A stretch of DNA of 64,000 nt from Rhodococcus erythropolis NBRC 15567 (GCF_001552595.1 NZ_BCRM01000034.1:1-64000), one strand, 5' to 3'; positions 13,301-19,547 are shown, numbered from the stretch's first letter. The notes: generated from the letters alone by a model not told the origin. Made by a program: numbers and translations.

Positions 13301-16300
13301 TCGGCGAGCCAGTGCAGATAGGTGCGATACGACCGAGCGGGAACCGGCAGCGACGCGTCTGCGGCGTAGAGCGACAGAAGATCGCGCACCAACAACGGCA
13401 TGGACCAACCGTCGAAGAGAATGTGGTGATTGGTCACGATCAGGTGCGCCGAATCCGCACCCTGGCGTACCAGGACTGCACGAAGCAGTGGGGGCGCGCT
13501 CAGATTGAACGGTGCCGTGCGCTCGAGTTCCGCGACGACGTGCGGATCATCCCCGAGCACCTCCCGCCATGGAGTTGTCACGGAATCGAGAACGAGCTGT
13601 GCTGCAACGCCGTTCGAGTCGTACACGAAAGCAGTCCGAAGTGCGGTGTGGCGCTCGAACAGTCTCGAAAGCGACCGCTGTAGTCGATCGCTGTCGACGA
13701 TCCCGGCGAGGGACAGAACGATCTGGCCGGTGTAGACGTCGACGGCATCGGCGGTGAGGCCGGCGTGAAACTGGAATCCGGCTTGCAGCGGCGAGAGCGA
13801 CCAGATGTCCTCCAGGTGGCCGAACTGCTTCTCCCACAGTTCTATTTCGTCCTGCGAAGCCGAGACCAGGGGAACGTCTGACGGTGTAAGGCCGGCATGA
13901 TCACCGACGGAGGCGGCAATCTTCTCCAGTTCGACGCGCCACGCCGTCGCGAGCTCCGCGACTGCAGCGGGTTCGAAGATACCTTCGGGGAAAGCAAATG
14001 ACGCCGAAAGGAACTCGCCTTCCGGACCGTCCATGACGGCGGCATTGATGTCGATCGCGTAACTGACCGCGAGATCGCTTCCGCTGCCGTTGTTGAGATC
14101 GATTCCGGCGTCGGGAATCCAGCCCGCGGCCCGCAATTCGTCACCGAACTCCGCGGTGGACATCTTGCCCAAGTAGTTGAAACCGATCTGCGGTTCCGGG
14201 CCGGTCAGCATCCCTGCACGTCGGAGCAGCCCGTAACCGATACCGGACCCCGGCGTGGTTCTCAGCTGTTCCTTGACGGATTTCACGACCGCCGGCGTGT
14301 CCACTCCGAGTCCGGTGAGATCGATCCGAACCGGGTACACCGCCGTGAACCAGCCGACGGTCCTGGACAGGTCAGCGCCGGGCAGCACGTCTTCGTCTCG
14401 TCCGTGACTTTCGAGCGAGACCAGCATCCGCTGTGATTCGCTCCAGGTGCGCAATGCCAGGGCAAGGGCACTGAGCAAGCCGTCGTTGACACCGGTCCGA
14501 TAGTGCGACGGTACCGCGCGCAACAGGTGATCTGTTGTGTCACGGTCGATGTCGACCCGGACCCGACGCAGTGACGACCCTCGGTCCCGTTCCGCATCGA
14601 GAGGACGCGAACCGATCGGCGCACCATCGGAGTCGACGACCTCACGCCAGTACTCGAGTTCCGCCGACGGTGACAGCTCGGTGAGTCCGTGCGACCAACG
14701 CCGCAGTGACGTTCCGACGGGCATCAGTACCGGCGTGCCACCGTGAACGATCTGTTGCCAGGCTACAACGAAGTCCGGAAGGAGAATCCGCCACGAGACG
14801 CCGTCGACAACCAGATGGTGGATGACGACCACCAATCGGCCCGAATCGTGCGTCGAGTCGAGCCAGACGATCTGAGCAGTATCGCCGCGGTACGGATCGA
14901 GCCTCGACGCGGCGTCCGCGGTCGCCTGGGTGAGAGCTTCCTCGAACTCGGGGGTTCCGGGTAGCGCTTCGGTGACGGTCCGACGAACCCATGTATCGAC
15001 AGCACAGCCAGGGGCAATGTCGAATCCGGAGTGGTCGGGCAGCAAACGCGCGCGAAGAGCGTCGTGTTGATCGACAACTACTTGAAGAGTTGCCGCGAGG
15101 CGCGAGAGATCAAGTCCGACAGGAACACTGACCGACACGGCTTGATAGAAGTTCTCGATGCTGCCGGCCGTGCCCAGTATCTTGGCTGCGATCGGGGTCA
15201 GCGGGACAAACCCCACTCCCTTACCCGGCAGTTCTTCGAGTACGACCGATTCATCTGCCGGGAGTGCGATTTCGGCCAATCGCGCCACCGTCTTGCGTTC
15301 GAACACGTCGCGAGGAGTGAAGACAACTCCGGCGGCTTTTGCTCGAGAGACGAGCGAGATCGCGACGATGCTGTCTCCACCCAGCGCGAAGAAGGAATCG
15401 TCGACGCCGACTCGCTCGACGCCGAGTACCGACGCAGCGGCGTCGGCGATGATGCGCTCGACCGGACCGCTCGGCGCCCGGTAGTTCTGAGCCGCCGAAC
15501 GAAATTCCGGTTCGGGTAGCGCCTGGCGATCGAGCTTGCCTGCCGGGGTCAGTGGCACTTCGGCCAGCGGTATCAGCTGGGACGGCACCATGTGAGCGGG
15601 CAGGAATCGAGATGCGTGTGCGATCAACGCTTCTTCGTCGAGATCGTGTCCCGGCTTGATCTTCACATACGAGTGCACGGTGCCGCCGGCAAGCGTCACC
15701 ACGAAATCGACGGATTCATGGCGTGCGAGCACAGCGTCGATCTCACCGAGTTCGATGCGAAGTCCATTGACCTGCACCTGGAAATCGGAGCGGCCGACGT
15801 ACTCGAGTTCGAGAGTCCGAGTCCAGCGGACCACGTCTCCGGTGCGGTACAACCGAGTTCCGCCGCCGAGAGGATCGGCGACAAAACTCGCAGCGGTGAG
15901 AGCTGAACGTGAGTGGTAGCCCTGCGCCAATCCGGGGCCACCGAGATACAGTTCACCGGCCACCCCGGTCGGCACAGGTCGCAACCAGCGGTCGAGAACC
16001 ATCAGATGCGCGCCCTGAATCGCAGAACCGATCGTGATGGCCTCGTCCGACGCCAGCGGGGGTGTCGTGGTGATGACGATGGTCGACTCGGTGGGGCCGT
16101 AACTGTTGTAGAACCGGCAGATCGGGCCGAAGCGTCGAACCAGGTCCGGCGGGCACACGTCACCTCCGACAACCACAGCTTCGAGATCCGGAAGATCGGT
16201 GGCGTCCACCGTGCCCAGAATTGCCGGCGCACTGATGATGTGGGTGACGCGCTCGCTGCGCAGCAGTTCTGTGAGCTCGCCGCCGCCGTAGACATCTGCC

Positions 16301-18300
16301 GGAGCGATGACCATCGTCGCCCCGGCACTGAACGCCTGAACCATTTCGAAGACGGAGGCGTCGAAACTCGCGGACGAGAATCGCAGAACTCGCGAATTCG
16401 CACCGACGCCGAGTTCGGGGCGACCCCACGCGGTGAAATCGACCAACGCATTGTGCGTGACGGCAACACCTTTCGGTGTACCGGTGGAACCGGACGTGTA
16501 GATCAGATAGGCGATGTGATCGCTTCGCAACGGCGCCGTGCGGTCAGAGTCGTCGACGACGGACTCGTCGCCGACAAAGCTGAAGGCGTCGATCGAGATG
16601 TAGTCCAGATCGACGGGCAGCATCTGATGGACAGTCGAATCAGTAATTCCCACAACAGCATTACTGTCCCCGACCATGTGACCGATTCGTTCGACCGGGT
16701 ACGTCGGATCGACCGGAACTGATGCAGCGCCGGTTTTGGCAACCGACCACCACGCGATGACGGCGTCGATGGATCTCGGCAGCGCGATCACGACAATGGT
16801 GCCAGGACCCACTCCGCGCCGGATCAGCGTTCGAGCGAGTACGTTGGAGCGACGATCGAGTTCGCGGTAGCTGAGCTGCTGGGTACCGCAGCTCAGTGCG
16901 ATCCCCTCAGACGACGCCGCGACGCCGTGGGCGAGAATCGTGGGCAAGGTCATCGGTGCCAGTGCGTCAGGGCCGCGTGCCGGAACGAGCGACTTCCGCT
17001 CGGCTTCGCTCAGGATCTCGAGATCGTGAACACGAGTGTCCGGCAGCGCTTGCGTGTACCGGGACAGCAGTTCGACGTATCGGCGGACATGGTCGCTCAG
17101 GACATCTGCGGTGTACAGATGGGGATTGGCTTCGAAATCGATTCGCGGCGCCTCTCCCGAGGCACTCGGATAGATGTTGACCGACAGGTCTTCCACCGGC
17201 CCTGTCGACAAGATGTGGAATCGACCAGTCACCGACCCCAGGACCACTTCGGGGTGAAAGTTCATGATGTTGATCGCGGGACCGAAGAACCCACGCTTGG
17301 CACCGACGCCTCGATCGCGCCTCATGTCCTCGGTGCGGTACCGCTGATGTCTGAGCGCGCCGGTCAGTTCGAGCGAGGCAGCCGCGCTCAATTCGGCAAC
17401 CGTGGTCGAAGCGGTCACCGCGAGGCGCAGCGGAACGACGTTGGAGATCATGCCACCCGAACCGCGCAGAACCCTGTTCGTTCGCGCGGTCACCGGCAAA
17501 CTCAGCACTACGTCTTCGGTGCCGGTCACCCGGGCGAAGTAGAGCGCGAAGGCAGCCACCGCCGCCGCCGAAGAGAACTCGTCCGCCTTCGCCGTCGCGT
17601 TCGCACTGTCGAGTGTTCGGCCGACCACGACCGCACCCGGTGTGGCGTCCATCCGCTTCCCGGCCAGACTTGCCACGGCCGGAAGCTCTGCTGTCTTGGC
17701 TGCCCAGTAGTCCTGATCTCGGCGGAATCGCGGCGAGTGCCGATACTCGGCCTCGGCGTCGTGCACGGCCAGAAGATCGGTTGCCGACGATTCGGGGACT
17801 GAAAGGCCGGCGACCTCCGCTGAGTAGAGCTCGGCGATGCGTGTCATGAAGTTCATGGCGCCGTAGCCGTCGAGGACTAGATGATGGATCCGGCAGTACC
17901 AGAACTGGCGGTTCGCGCCGACGCTCAGGACGGCTGACTTCACCAATCGATCGGCGAGCAGATCAAAAGGTCGGGTGTACTCCTGCCGCATCCACTCGAG
18001 TGCGGCTGCCTCCGGCTCGCGCTCACCGCTCAGATCGACGACTTCGACGCTCTGACTGAGCTCGGAATCGATCTGCTGAAACGGTTCGCCGTCGATCTCG
18101 AGCAGTTTCAGCATCCCGGAGCCGAACTCATGCGCTGCTGTGACGCAGGCACTTTCGAGCACCGCCGCGTCGAGAGTCCCGTCGACTACGACATACTGCG
18201 CGATCGTGATCGGCACATCAGTGCGCAGTAGCTGGGCAAACCAGATTCCGCGTTGCGCGCTGGTCAGCGGAAAGGGCTCGAAACGTCGATCAGCATGCAC
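1..18300 (-). CDS. Giant non-ribosomal peptide synthetase (NRPS1), N-terminal ~6100 residues, runs off the left edge
   Basis: A multimodular cytoplasmic assembly-line enzyme that activates amino acids as adenylates, loads them on carrier domains and condenses them. The frame is open from a GTG at 18300 to base 1. An in-frame TGA lies five codons upstream, so this GTG is the only reasonable start; its RBS (GAGA) is weak. Visible order: C-A-PCP-E, then C-A-PCP four times, then a further C domain cut by the edge. Each complete C or E domain shows an HHxxxDG motif (HHLVLDG, E: HHLVVDG, HHILFDG, HHISGDG, HHIAADG, HHIASDG, HHIAGDG), each A domain SGSTGxPKG and a C-terminal GKxD lysine, each PCP a GG(D/N)S serine. 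The first C domain resembles that of EntF rather than ordinary internal C domains. The product is not identified; only module 2 (Ser) has a recognisable code. The gene follows the CDF exporter by ~210 nt on the same strand, with a hairpin between them. No MbtH or thioesterase is visible on this side. Confidence 0.96.
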   Translation of the reverse strand, partial: MHADRRFEPFPLTSAQRGIWFAQLLRTDVPITIAQYVVVDGTLDAAVLESACVTAAHEFGSGMLKLLEIDGEPFQQIDSELSQSVEVVDLSGEREPEAAALEWMRQEYTRPFDLLADRLVKSAVLSVGANRQFWYCRIHHLVLDGYGAMNFMTRIAELYSAEVAGLSVPESSATDLLAVHDAEAEYRHSPRFRRDQDYWAAKTAELPAVASLAGKRMDATPGAVVVGRTLDSANATAKADEFSSAAAVAAFALYFARVTGTEDVVLSLPVTARTNRVLRGSGGMISNVVPLRLAVTASTTVAELSAAASLELTGALRHQRYRTEDMRRDRGVGAKRGFFGPAINIMNFHPEVVLGSVTGRFHILSTGPVEDLSVNIYPSASGEAPRIDFEANPHLYTADVLSDHVRRYVELLSRYTQALPDTRVHDLEILSEAERKSLVPARGPDALAPMTLPTILAHGVAASSEGIALSCGTQQLSYRELDRRSNVLARTLIRRGVGPGTIVVIALPRSIDAVIAWWSVAKTGAASVPVDPTYPVERIGHMVGDSNAVVGITDSTVHQMLPVDLDYISIDAFSFVGDESVVDDSDRTAPLRSDHIAYLIYTSGSTGTPKGVAVTHNALVDFTAWGRPELGVGANSRVLRFSSASFDASVFEMVQAFSAGATMVIAPADVYGGGELTELLRSERVTHIISAPAILGTVDATDLPDLEAVVVGGDVCPPDLVRRFGPICRFYNSYGPTESTIVITTTPPLASDEAITIGSAIQGAHLMVLDRWLRPVPTGVAGELYLGGPGLAQGYHSRSALTAASFVADPLGGGTRLYRTGDVVRWTRTLELEYVGRSDFQVQVNGLRIELGEIDAVLARHESVDFVVTLAGGTVHSYVKIKPGHDLDEEALIAHASRFLPAHMVPSQLIPLAEVPLTPAGKLDRQALPEPEFRSAAQNYRAPSGPVERIIADAAASVLGVERVGVDDSFFALGGDSIVAISLVSRAKAAGVVFTPRDVFERKTVARLAEIALPADESVVLEELPGKGVGFVPLTPIAAKILGTAGSIENFYQAVSVSVPVGLDLSRLAATLQVVVDQHDALRARLLPDHSGFDIAPGCAVDTWVRRTVTEALPGTPEFEEALTQATADAASRLDPYRGDTAQIVWLDSTHDSGRLVVVIHHLVVDGVSWRILLPDFVVAWQQIVHGGTPVLMPVGTSLRRWSHGLTELSPSAELEYWREVVDSDGAPIGSRPLDAERDRGSSLRRVRVDIDRDTTDHLLRAVPSHYRTGVNDGLLSALALALRTWSESQRMLVSLESHGRDEDVLPGADLSRTVGWFTAVYPVRIDLTGLGVDTPAVVKSVKEQLRTTPGSGIGYGLLRRAGMLTGPEPQIGFNYLGKMSTAEFGDELRAAGWIPDAGIDLNNGSGSDLAVSYAIDINAAVMDGPEGEFLSASFAFPEGIFEPAAVAELATAWRVELEKIAASVGDHAGLTPSDVPLVSASQDEIELWEKQFGHLEDIWSLSPLQAGFQFHAGLTADAVDVYTGQIVLSLAGIVDSDRLQRSLSRLFERHTALRTAFVYDSNGVAAQLVLDSVTTPWREVLGDDPHVVAELERTAPFNLSAPPLLRAVLVRQGADSAHLIVTNHHILFDGWSMPLLVRDLLSLYAADASLPVPARSYRTYLHWLAEQDNGAALDRWIGALSGVDEPTLIAPHRTESSVHAVPVDVEVPLEASSTEAIFELARRSGVTVNTVVQTAWGLLLSGMLGRDDVVFGATVSGRPASLTGVEDILGLFINTVPVRVRVNPDNSVSELLEHVQSEQVRLLDSHHVGLAEVQSAVGAGAMFDTLTVFESYPVDRSALESATDIAGMRVTGIEVADATHYPLALITVLEPSLHLTIEYAPDAMDHDATERVGRRLASILGAMTGEKIRIRDIDYLDAAERRLVLDEWNDTSHVIADKTLLDLLGADSEIADSEIVDSGIADLADAALTFAGTTISRGEFRSQVNSLARHLVERGVGPESLVAIALHRSAQYVVAVHAVIAAGGAYLPIDPQHPDERIRYLLDIGAPSVVLSVAADATSLPDGVNPVLLDEIDLSGYSTERLADVERLGRVSPDHVAYVIFTSGSTGKPKGVAVSHRAIVNRLLWMQHEYPLGRHDVVLHKTPATFDVSVWELFWPFVAGSRLVVAEPDGHRDSRYLSELIAREGVTTLHFVPSMLDVFLVDGDLAQLRSVRQVFASGEALPRATVVRFHERFGARLHNLYGPTEAAVDVTFHQTDAAATGPVPIGAPVWNTQTYVLDHRLAPSPIGVAGELYLAGVQLARGYVQRSDLTADRFVANPFGPGRMYRTGDLVMWNSTGEIEYLGRTDFQVKLRGQRLELGEIDGVLLELSGVLSAATVVRQDRLIAYVTADSAIDSALLSAHAQAKLPTYMVPSAFVFLTSMPLGPNGKLDRRALPEPDSAAAEYVAPVTEPEKTIAAIFVELLGVSEIGLTADYFALGGNSLTAARVVARINSALGSTLGVRDLFDAPTVGALAGLVAGSAPSRFTELGLRPRPDRIPLSPAQQRMWFLNRFDPESGAYNIAAALSLSGDLNVQVLRQAISDVIDRHEVLRTLYPDSDQGPYQRILDDAPVALEPADVSDPVAAIGELVGAGFDVTTEVPVRASLLRRSGREHILVLVVHHISGDGWSMQPLAADVMTAYASRLAGTAPQWSPLSVHYADYTLWKIDSLGNEDDPESEAARQIEYWRAALAHVPTRLDFPTDRPHPTVASYRGATVSSTLSAQTHRAVESLARSTRSTPFMVLHTALSVLLSRMAGESDIAIGTPVSGRGDQALDNLVGMFVGTVVLRTQVDPTASFRGLLESTRNADLSAFAHSDIPFERLVEVLDPPRSTAHHPFFQVVLATGDIPTPSVQLPGLAVSQVPLDAPISKFDLQLDISTPGRDGAVTTTWTYALDVFDESTVRELADRFVAILDAVVAEPESVVGDLDLRTLPEIERQETAHSVVLTELTLPEILTAGVSKSNGGPAILCGDLELSYDDVDRRTNRWARALVARGIGPESVVAIAIPRSASSVLATWAVAKTGAAFVPVDPSYPAERIEHMLTDSGAILTLTEEVVASLDRDDVSDTRILDSERTSPIRTDHTAYVIYTSGSTGTPKGVAVSHAGLAALVDEQVCRYELDNLSRTMHFASPSFDASVLELAMAVGAGAAMLVVPTGIYGGSELAALMRASKISHAFVTPAALATIEPAEVPDLGAVIVGGEACDAALVAQWASARKMFNAYGPTEATVMATLAGPMSATDRITIGSPVRGTVAHVLDSRLRPVPDGVTGELYLTGRGLARGYHHRGDLTASRFVADPSRSGLRMYRTGDLVRRRGTELEYLGRSDSQVKIRGFRIELGEIDAVLGAHSGVRTAVTTADDTVGLHSYVVGGHLDPEEVRTFVSSRLPAHMVPSSVIVLEEIPLTPAGKVDFRALPAPTMRRNAYVAPVTKTEELIGRIFGDVLAVDQVSMTDDFFDIGGNSLSATRVMGRVGTELSVTLPVRVLFDARTVAALAVAVDAAQSGTRPALAAGPRPERIPLSPAQSRMWILNRYDPASPAYNIPLVLRLRGRLDSVALRESLSDIVLRHESLRTIFPDDAEGPFQRILDDVDVPFRHTVVSPEQVADQIVGAVDEGFDVTRAIPLRVNLFELSADEHILVAVIHHIAADGASVAPLARDLVLAYSARRSGTEPSPAPLVVQYPDYSVWQHQVLGSESDQTSLASAQAEYWRGQLAGAPELLELPADFPRPAIASLRGANTELVLAPAMVTALGQLGRTQGATTFMVLQAALAVLLSNLGATDDVVIGTPISGRGQQALDDVVGMFVGTVALRSRLTPAMSFLDLLAQVRATDLTAFENADLPFERLIDILQPARSQAHAPIFQVALSQEQEGTAAFTLPGLEIEAVDNAVAAAKFDLQITMVQHADSLNLTWTYATALFTGTSVDGFAQRFHRILAQIVETPEVAIADIAVLDENEYTRLTSAFGPSAPTVRTLADLLTLHSESANVAIVSESYGEMTYSELDVRSSQLARLLIERGIGPETAVAVSLPRSTQSILALWAVAKSGATYVPVDPTYPDERIAHMLADSAALVVITDSETAPTLPNGIDTIEIDYLDLDRYLAAQVDDADRIRPLHADHVAYLIYTSGSTGLPKGVAVTHRGLSVFSARTRTDLAVSRGSRVLRLSSASFDASMFEMILAFTAGATMVITPPSVIAGEELTDVIRRHRVTHVVTAPAAMTTVDAGILSDLEVVVLGGDVFPPQLLDRFPSQTRLFNSYGPTESTIVITKTGALHDTAALVGDGEQHRHTSLSPVTIGIPLEGAHVLVLDSALNPVPVGVRGELYLSGPGLARGYNRRAALTAERFVANPFGASGARMYRTGDVVAWTEQGELAYIGRSDAQVQLRGLRIELGEIESALASVRGVSAAAATVHRHDSLGDQLVGYVTTTDAVSAESVLEAVSAVLPRASVPSAVILLDLLPLTPAGKLDRAALPVPEFIASATFRVPTTLAEIRVASAFVDVLGTDTVGAEDSFFELGGNSLSATRAIARVNATFGIKLGVRALFEAPTVAELALVADSAERDDQPRLEARPRPERIPLSPAQNRMWFLNRFDTAAATDNLPLALRLSGTLDTPALALALRDVVQRHESLRTYYPDSPYGPRQEILPESSVDLDLVPHDVTEAEASQRLFALAGTGFDVTTDVPLRTALYRISETEHVLAVVMHHIASDGSSLGPLAADVMGAYVSRSRGEAPQWTPLPVQYADYALWQHDLLGTDANPSADAQRQIQFWTSALAGIPDLLKLPTDRQRPPRQSYRGKEIHFTIGSDTADRLRDLAVGSGASLFMVVHAAFAALLARLGNSADITIGSPIAGRGHESLDALVGMFVNTLALRTQVNTAAPFTDLLNHTRDQDLAAFAHADLPFERLVEIIDPVRSTARHPLFQVALSFQNLTPTMFELPGLQIAAVGAPVETAKFDLHLTVTPGDSGSMSASFTYATDLFDQSTVATFANRLLRVLDSIGRNPDVPVGDVALLGDEEIAATVNTWNRTDTVVPETTLADLFDAQVRRTPRAEALVLGDRRLTYAEFDAESNRLARYLIGIGVGPEVTVALNLRRSVELVVAMYAVVKAGGAYVPLDPDQPAERTTHILESAAPAVVLSTSRDSLDGQFHVVDIETLDLDGNDAAPIRDSERLACLRPDNIAYAIYTSGSTGKPKGVAISHRAITNQLLWKQDQFPLGAHDRVLVKTAATFDLSVWEYWWALQTGACMILAESGAQQDGEYLTLLIEREHVTTLHAVPSMLSLLSVSERRLPNSLTRILCIGETLPIQTAKQMREQSSAQVYNLYGPTEAAVSVTAHRTSDADVAVVPIGTPAWNTRLHVLDERLHPVPAGVAGELYLAGVQLARGYIGDAGQNSSRFVADPNGTGERLYRTGDLVRWNAAGSLEYLERADFQVKVRGFRIELGEIETALRAERPIRDAVVTVTTSATGEQNLVGYVTAAAGSDIESSAILARLRATLPGYMVPTTLMTLDSLPLGSTGKVDRHALPEPVFEARGFRAPTTPAELSVATAFAEVLGSGSTGEVGIDDDFFERGGNSLSATRVLGRINAAAGTDLPVRVVFESPTVAELAAVVETAELSRRPALGSQPRPARIPLSAAQTRMWFLNRFDPDSSAYNIPVVLRFTGPLDVEALRASVADVIARHEVLRTVYPEYDGTGYQEVVEEPRALDILDIVTVQGDSLHSVLADVLGVSFDVTSEIPVRASLLQVDEFEYVLAMTVHHIAGDGFSMGPLTRDVMVAYEARSRAMEPLWAPLEVQYADYALWQLETLGSEESSTSLVTRQLDFWRNALEGAPAVLELPLDRPRPAEASGRGSLLSVHLEPALQQAISELARRHRATPFMVLHAALAVVLSRFSGSYDFAVGTPTAGRGERVLDDLVGMFVGTVVLRTRVDPGEEFTDLLSRVRDVDLQAFAHGDVPFERLVEVLDPVRSQSYSPLFQVSLALQNHLDSRLTLNGLHIESIEPAVVSTQFDLDFVAAEQFDNDGLPAGLVVQLTYATDLFEESTASRLMYAFESVLTTAVAEPDRR
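1370..4500 (-). other. NRPS1 module 5: C-A-PCP, substrate unassigned
   Basis: C domain HHIASDG near 4061-4091, A core near 2611-2650, PCP FFERGGNSL near 1466-1490. Pocket read as D-L-W-H-L-I-L-V-S plus lysine. It shares W-H and the L-V pattern with the serine code but has Leu at the second position and Ile where Ser usually sits, so I do not call serine. Confidence 0.8.
4520..7660 (-). other. NRPS1 module 4: C-A-PCP, specificity residues near-identical to module 1
   Basis: C domain HHIAADG near 7237-7260, A core near 5790-5825, PCP FFELGGNSL near 4636-4660. The A pocket reads D-A-F-V-V-G-S-I-V plus lysine, differing from module 1 only at the fourth position (Val for Ile). The flanking A-domain text is also close to module 1. 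The two modules therefore probably load the same, unassigned, amino acid, once epimerised and once not. Confidence 0.8.
7680..10720 (-). other. NRPS1 module 3: C-A-PCP, substrate unassigned
   Basis: C domain with HHISGDG (10297-10320), A domain with core motif near 8887-8922, PCP with FFDIGGNSL near 7796-7818. Pocket residues read as D-A-L-F-I-G-A-V-M plus lysine. This is not a code I recognise; a hydrophobic substrate is the most that can be inferred. Confidence 0.8.
10750..13850 (-). other. NRPS1 module 2: C-A-PCP, predicted to load serine
   Basis: The C domain (HHILFDG, around 13409-13434) follows the E domain and should accept a D-configured donor. The A pocket, read by alignment to GrsA, is D-V-W-H-F-S-L-V-D plus lysine, which is essentially the classical serine code (DVWHLSLIDK). 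The PCP motif is YFALGGNSL. A run of four imperfect 15-bp repeats lies in the C-to-A linker (12409-12468). Confidence 0.85.
12409..12468. repeat. 15-bp tandem repeat, about four copies, inside NRPS1
   Basis: Units are close variants of CGAGTCGGCGATTTC. On the minus strand they encode a D-S-E-I-A type pentapeptide repeat in the linker between the module 2 C and A domains. The unit is a multiple of three and keeps the frame. Confidence 0.85.
13880..18300 (-). other. NRPS1 module 1: C-A-PCP-E, EntF-like entry C domain, makes a D-residue
   Basis: C domain residues ~1-430 with HHLVLDG near residue 140; A domain ~450-930; PCP serine in GGDSI near residue 974; E domain ~1020-1470. The E domain is shown by HHLVVDG near residue 1163, the region GRDEDVLPGADLSRTVGWF and a later QIGFNYLG motif. 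A PCP with GGDS rather than GGNS is typical just before an E domain. Aligning to GrsA, I read the A pocket as D-A-F-I-V-G-S-I-V plus the A10 lysine, which matches no code I can name, so the substrate is open. The predicted product is a D-amino acid at position 1. Confidence 0.85.
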
Positions 18301-18418
18301 AGCGTCGTTCTCTCATCTGCCGAAAAAAGTACCGACGGCCTGCATCGATTGCCGTGGACCTGCGGCGCGAGACGACCGTGCCGACTACCACTCGACACAG
18401 TCCGCCGATTGATCAAAG

Positions 18419-18437
18419 ATAGGGTTGCATAACCTTC
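18419..18437. promoter_or_regulatory. Weak candidate iron box (IdeR/DmdR-like) upstream of NRPS1
   Basis: The 19-mer atagggttgcataaccttc matches 13 of 19 positions of the actinobacterial iron box TTAGGTTAGSCTAACCTAA, with an AGGnTT...AACCT dyad. It lies ~120 nt upstream of the NRPS1 start. The match is partial and could be chance. Confidence 0.25.
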
Positions 18438-18490
18438 CCATCTCGTCAAATGGCAAAACAAGTTCCCATGCGATCACATAAAGGATTCCG

Positions 18491-18519
18491 CCAGGTCTGT
18501 TTCTGCAGATCAGACCTGG
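18491..18519 (-). terminator. Hairpin at the end of the CDF gene
   Basis: Perfect 9-bp arms CCAGGTCTG / CAGACCTGG with an 11-nt loop. The CDF stop codon lies at the edge of the stem. There is no clear T-tract. It separates the metal-resistance pair from NRPS1. Confidence 0.5.
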
Positions 18520-19547
18520 GATTCGAGTGCGGTCTCAATATTCGGTGCGTCATGCGCCGGGTACGCATGCACCAAGGCGGTAGCGAGTTTGGGTACCGCG
18601 TGAGTGAGCGAATGCTCGGCGCTGTGTGCAATCGCGTGAGCTTCGGCAAGCGTTGCCCGGGGATCGATGTCGAGTTCTGCATCGGCATGCAGTCGGTGTC
18701 CGATCCACCGCATCTTCAGATCACGAACACCGAGGACTCCGGGTTCGTGCATCAATGCATGCTCGGCGCCGTCCACCAACTCCGGTTCGACGCCGTCCAT
18801 CAACCGCCGGAAGACGTCTCGCGCTGCAGTCCTGAGCACCGCCACGATGGCCACGGTGATGACAAGGCCGATGATCGGATCTGCCAACGGGAAACCCAGC
18901 GCAACTCCCCCGGCCCCCAGAAGGACTGCGAGCGAGGTGAATCCGTCTGTCCGAGCATGCAATCCATCGGCCACCAGGGCCGCTGAACCGATTTGCCTGC
19001 CGACCCTGATCCGATACAACGCCACCAATTCGTTTCCGATGAAACCGATCAAACCTGCCGCCGCTACCCAACCGAGGTGCTCGATCTCGACCGGGTTGAT
19101 CAATCGCCTCACCGCCTCGACACCGGCGATCACTGCCGACAGTGCGATCATGGCGAGCACGAACAGTCCGGCCAAATCCTCCGCACGCCCGAAACCATAG
19201 GTATAGCGCCTGGTTGCAGCGCGCCGACCGAGCGCAAAGGCAATCCAGAGTGGGACTGCCGTGAGCGCGTCGGAGAAGTTGTGAATGGTGTCCGCCAGCA
19301 GCGCCACCGAACCCGAGATCGCCACGATCGCAACCTGAGCAACTGCGGTGACTCCGAGCGCGACAAGACTGATCTTGACCGCCCGGATGCCGATTGCGCT
19401 CGATTCCAATGCGTCGTCAACACTGTCGGCAGCGTCGTGACTGTGCGGGGAGAACACTTCGCGGACTGCCGATCGAAATCCCTTCGGCCCGTGGCCGTGT
19501 CCGTGGCCGTGGCCGTGACCGTGGGACGTCTTTGGTTCGTGCGTCAT
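18510..19547 (-). CDS. Cation diffusion facilitator (CDF) family metal exporter
   Basis: A 345-residue inner-membrane divalent-metal/proton antiporter. The N-terminus has a run of Gly-His pairs (HGHGHGHGHGHG, residues ~9-20) followed by a second His-rich patch (SPHSHD), a likely cytosolic metal-binding tail. About six membrane segments follow. The family signature is visible as ALLADTIHNFSDALTAVP in segment 2 and a related ALVADGLHARTDGFTSLAV in segment 5 (the HxxxD/DxxxD-type metal site), then a CDF cytoplasmic domain from ~residue 250 (GVEPELVDGAEHAL, RWIGHRLHADAELDID). The ATG overlaps the stop of the upstream ArsR gene (ATGA), so the two are translationally coupled. Pairing with a KmtR-like Ni/Co sensor suggests nickel, cobalt or zinc export. 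Confidence 0.93.
   Translation of the reverse strand: MTHEPKTSHGHGHGHGHGHGPKGFRSAVREVFSPHSHDAADSVDDALESSAIGIRAVKISLVALGVTAVAQVAIVAISGSVALLADTIHNFSDALTAVPLWIAFALGRRAATRRYTYGFGRAEDLAGLFVLAMIALSAVIAGVEAVRRLINPVEIEHLGWVAAAGLIGFIGNELVALYRIRVGRQIGSAALVADGLHARTDGFTSLAVLLGAGGVALGFPLADPIIGLVITVAIVAVLRTAARDVFRRLMDGVEPELVDGAEHALMHEPGVLGVRDLKMRWIGHRLHADAELDIDPRATLAEAHAIAHSAEHSLTHAVPKLATALVHAYPAHDAPNIETALESQV
19490..19524. repeat. 6-bp repeat encoding the Gly-His tract
   Basis: About six near-identical GTGGCC/CCGTGG-type hexamers code the HG dipeptides at the N-terminus of the CDF transporter. Length variation by slippage is plausible. Confidence 0.8.

Noticed and set aside
1-18300. Long internal similarity within NRPS1 as a mobile or duplicated element
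   Set aside because: The similarity follows C-A-PCP module boundaries and is explained by NRPS architecture; no transposase, terminal repeats or target duplications are present.
19490-19524. Short regular repeats that could be a CRISPR remnant
   Set aside because: They are 6-bp codon repeats for Gly-His in the CDF gene, without spacers.
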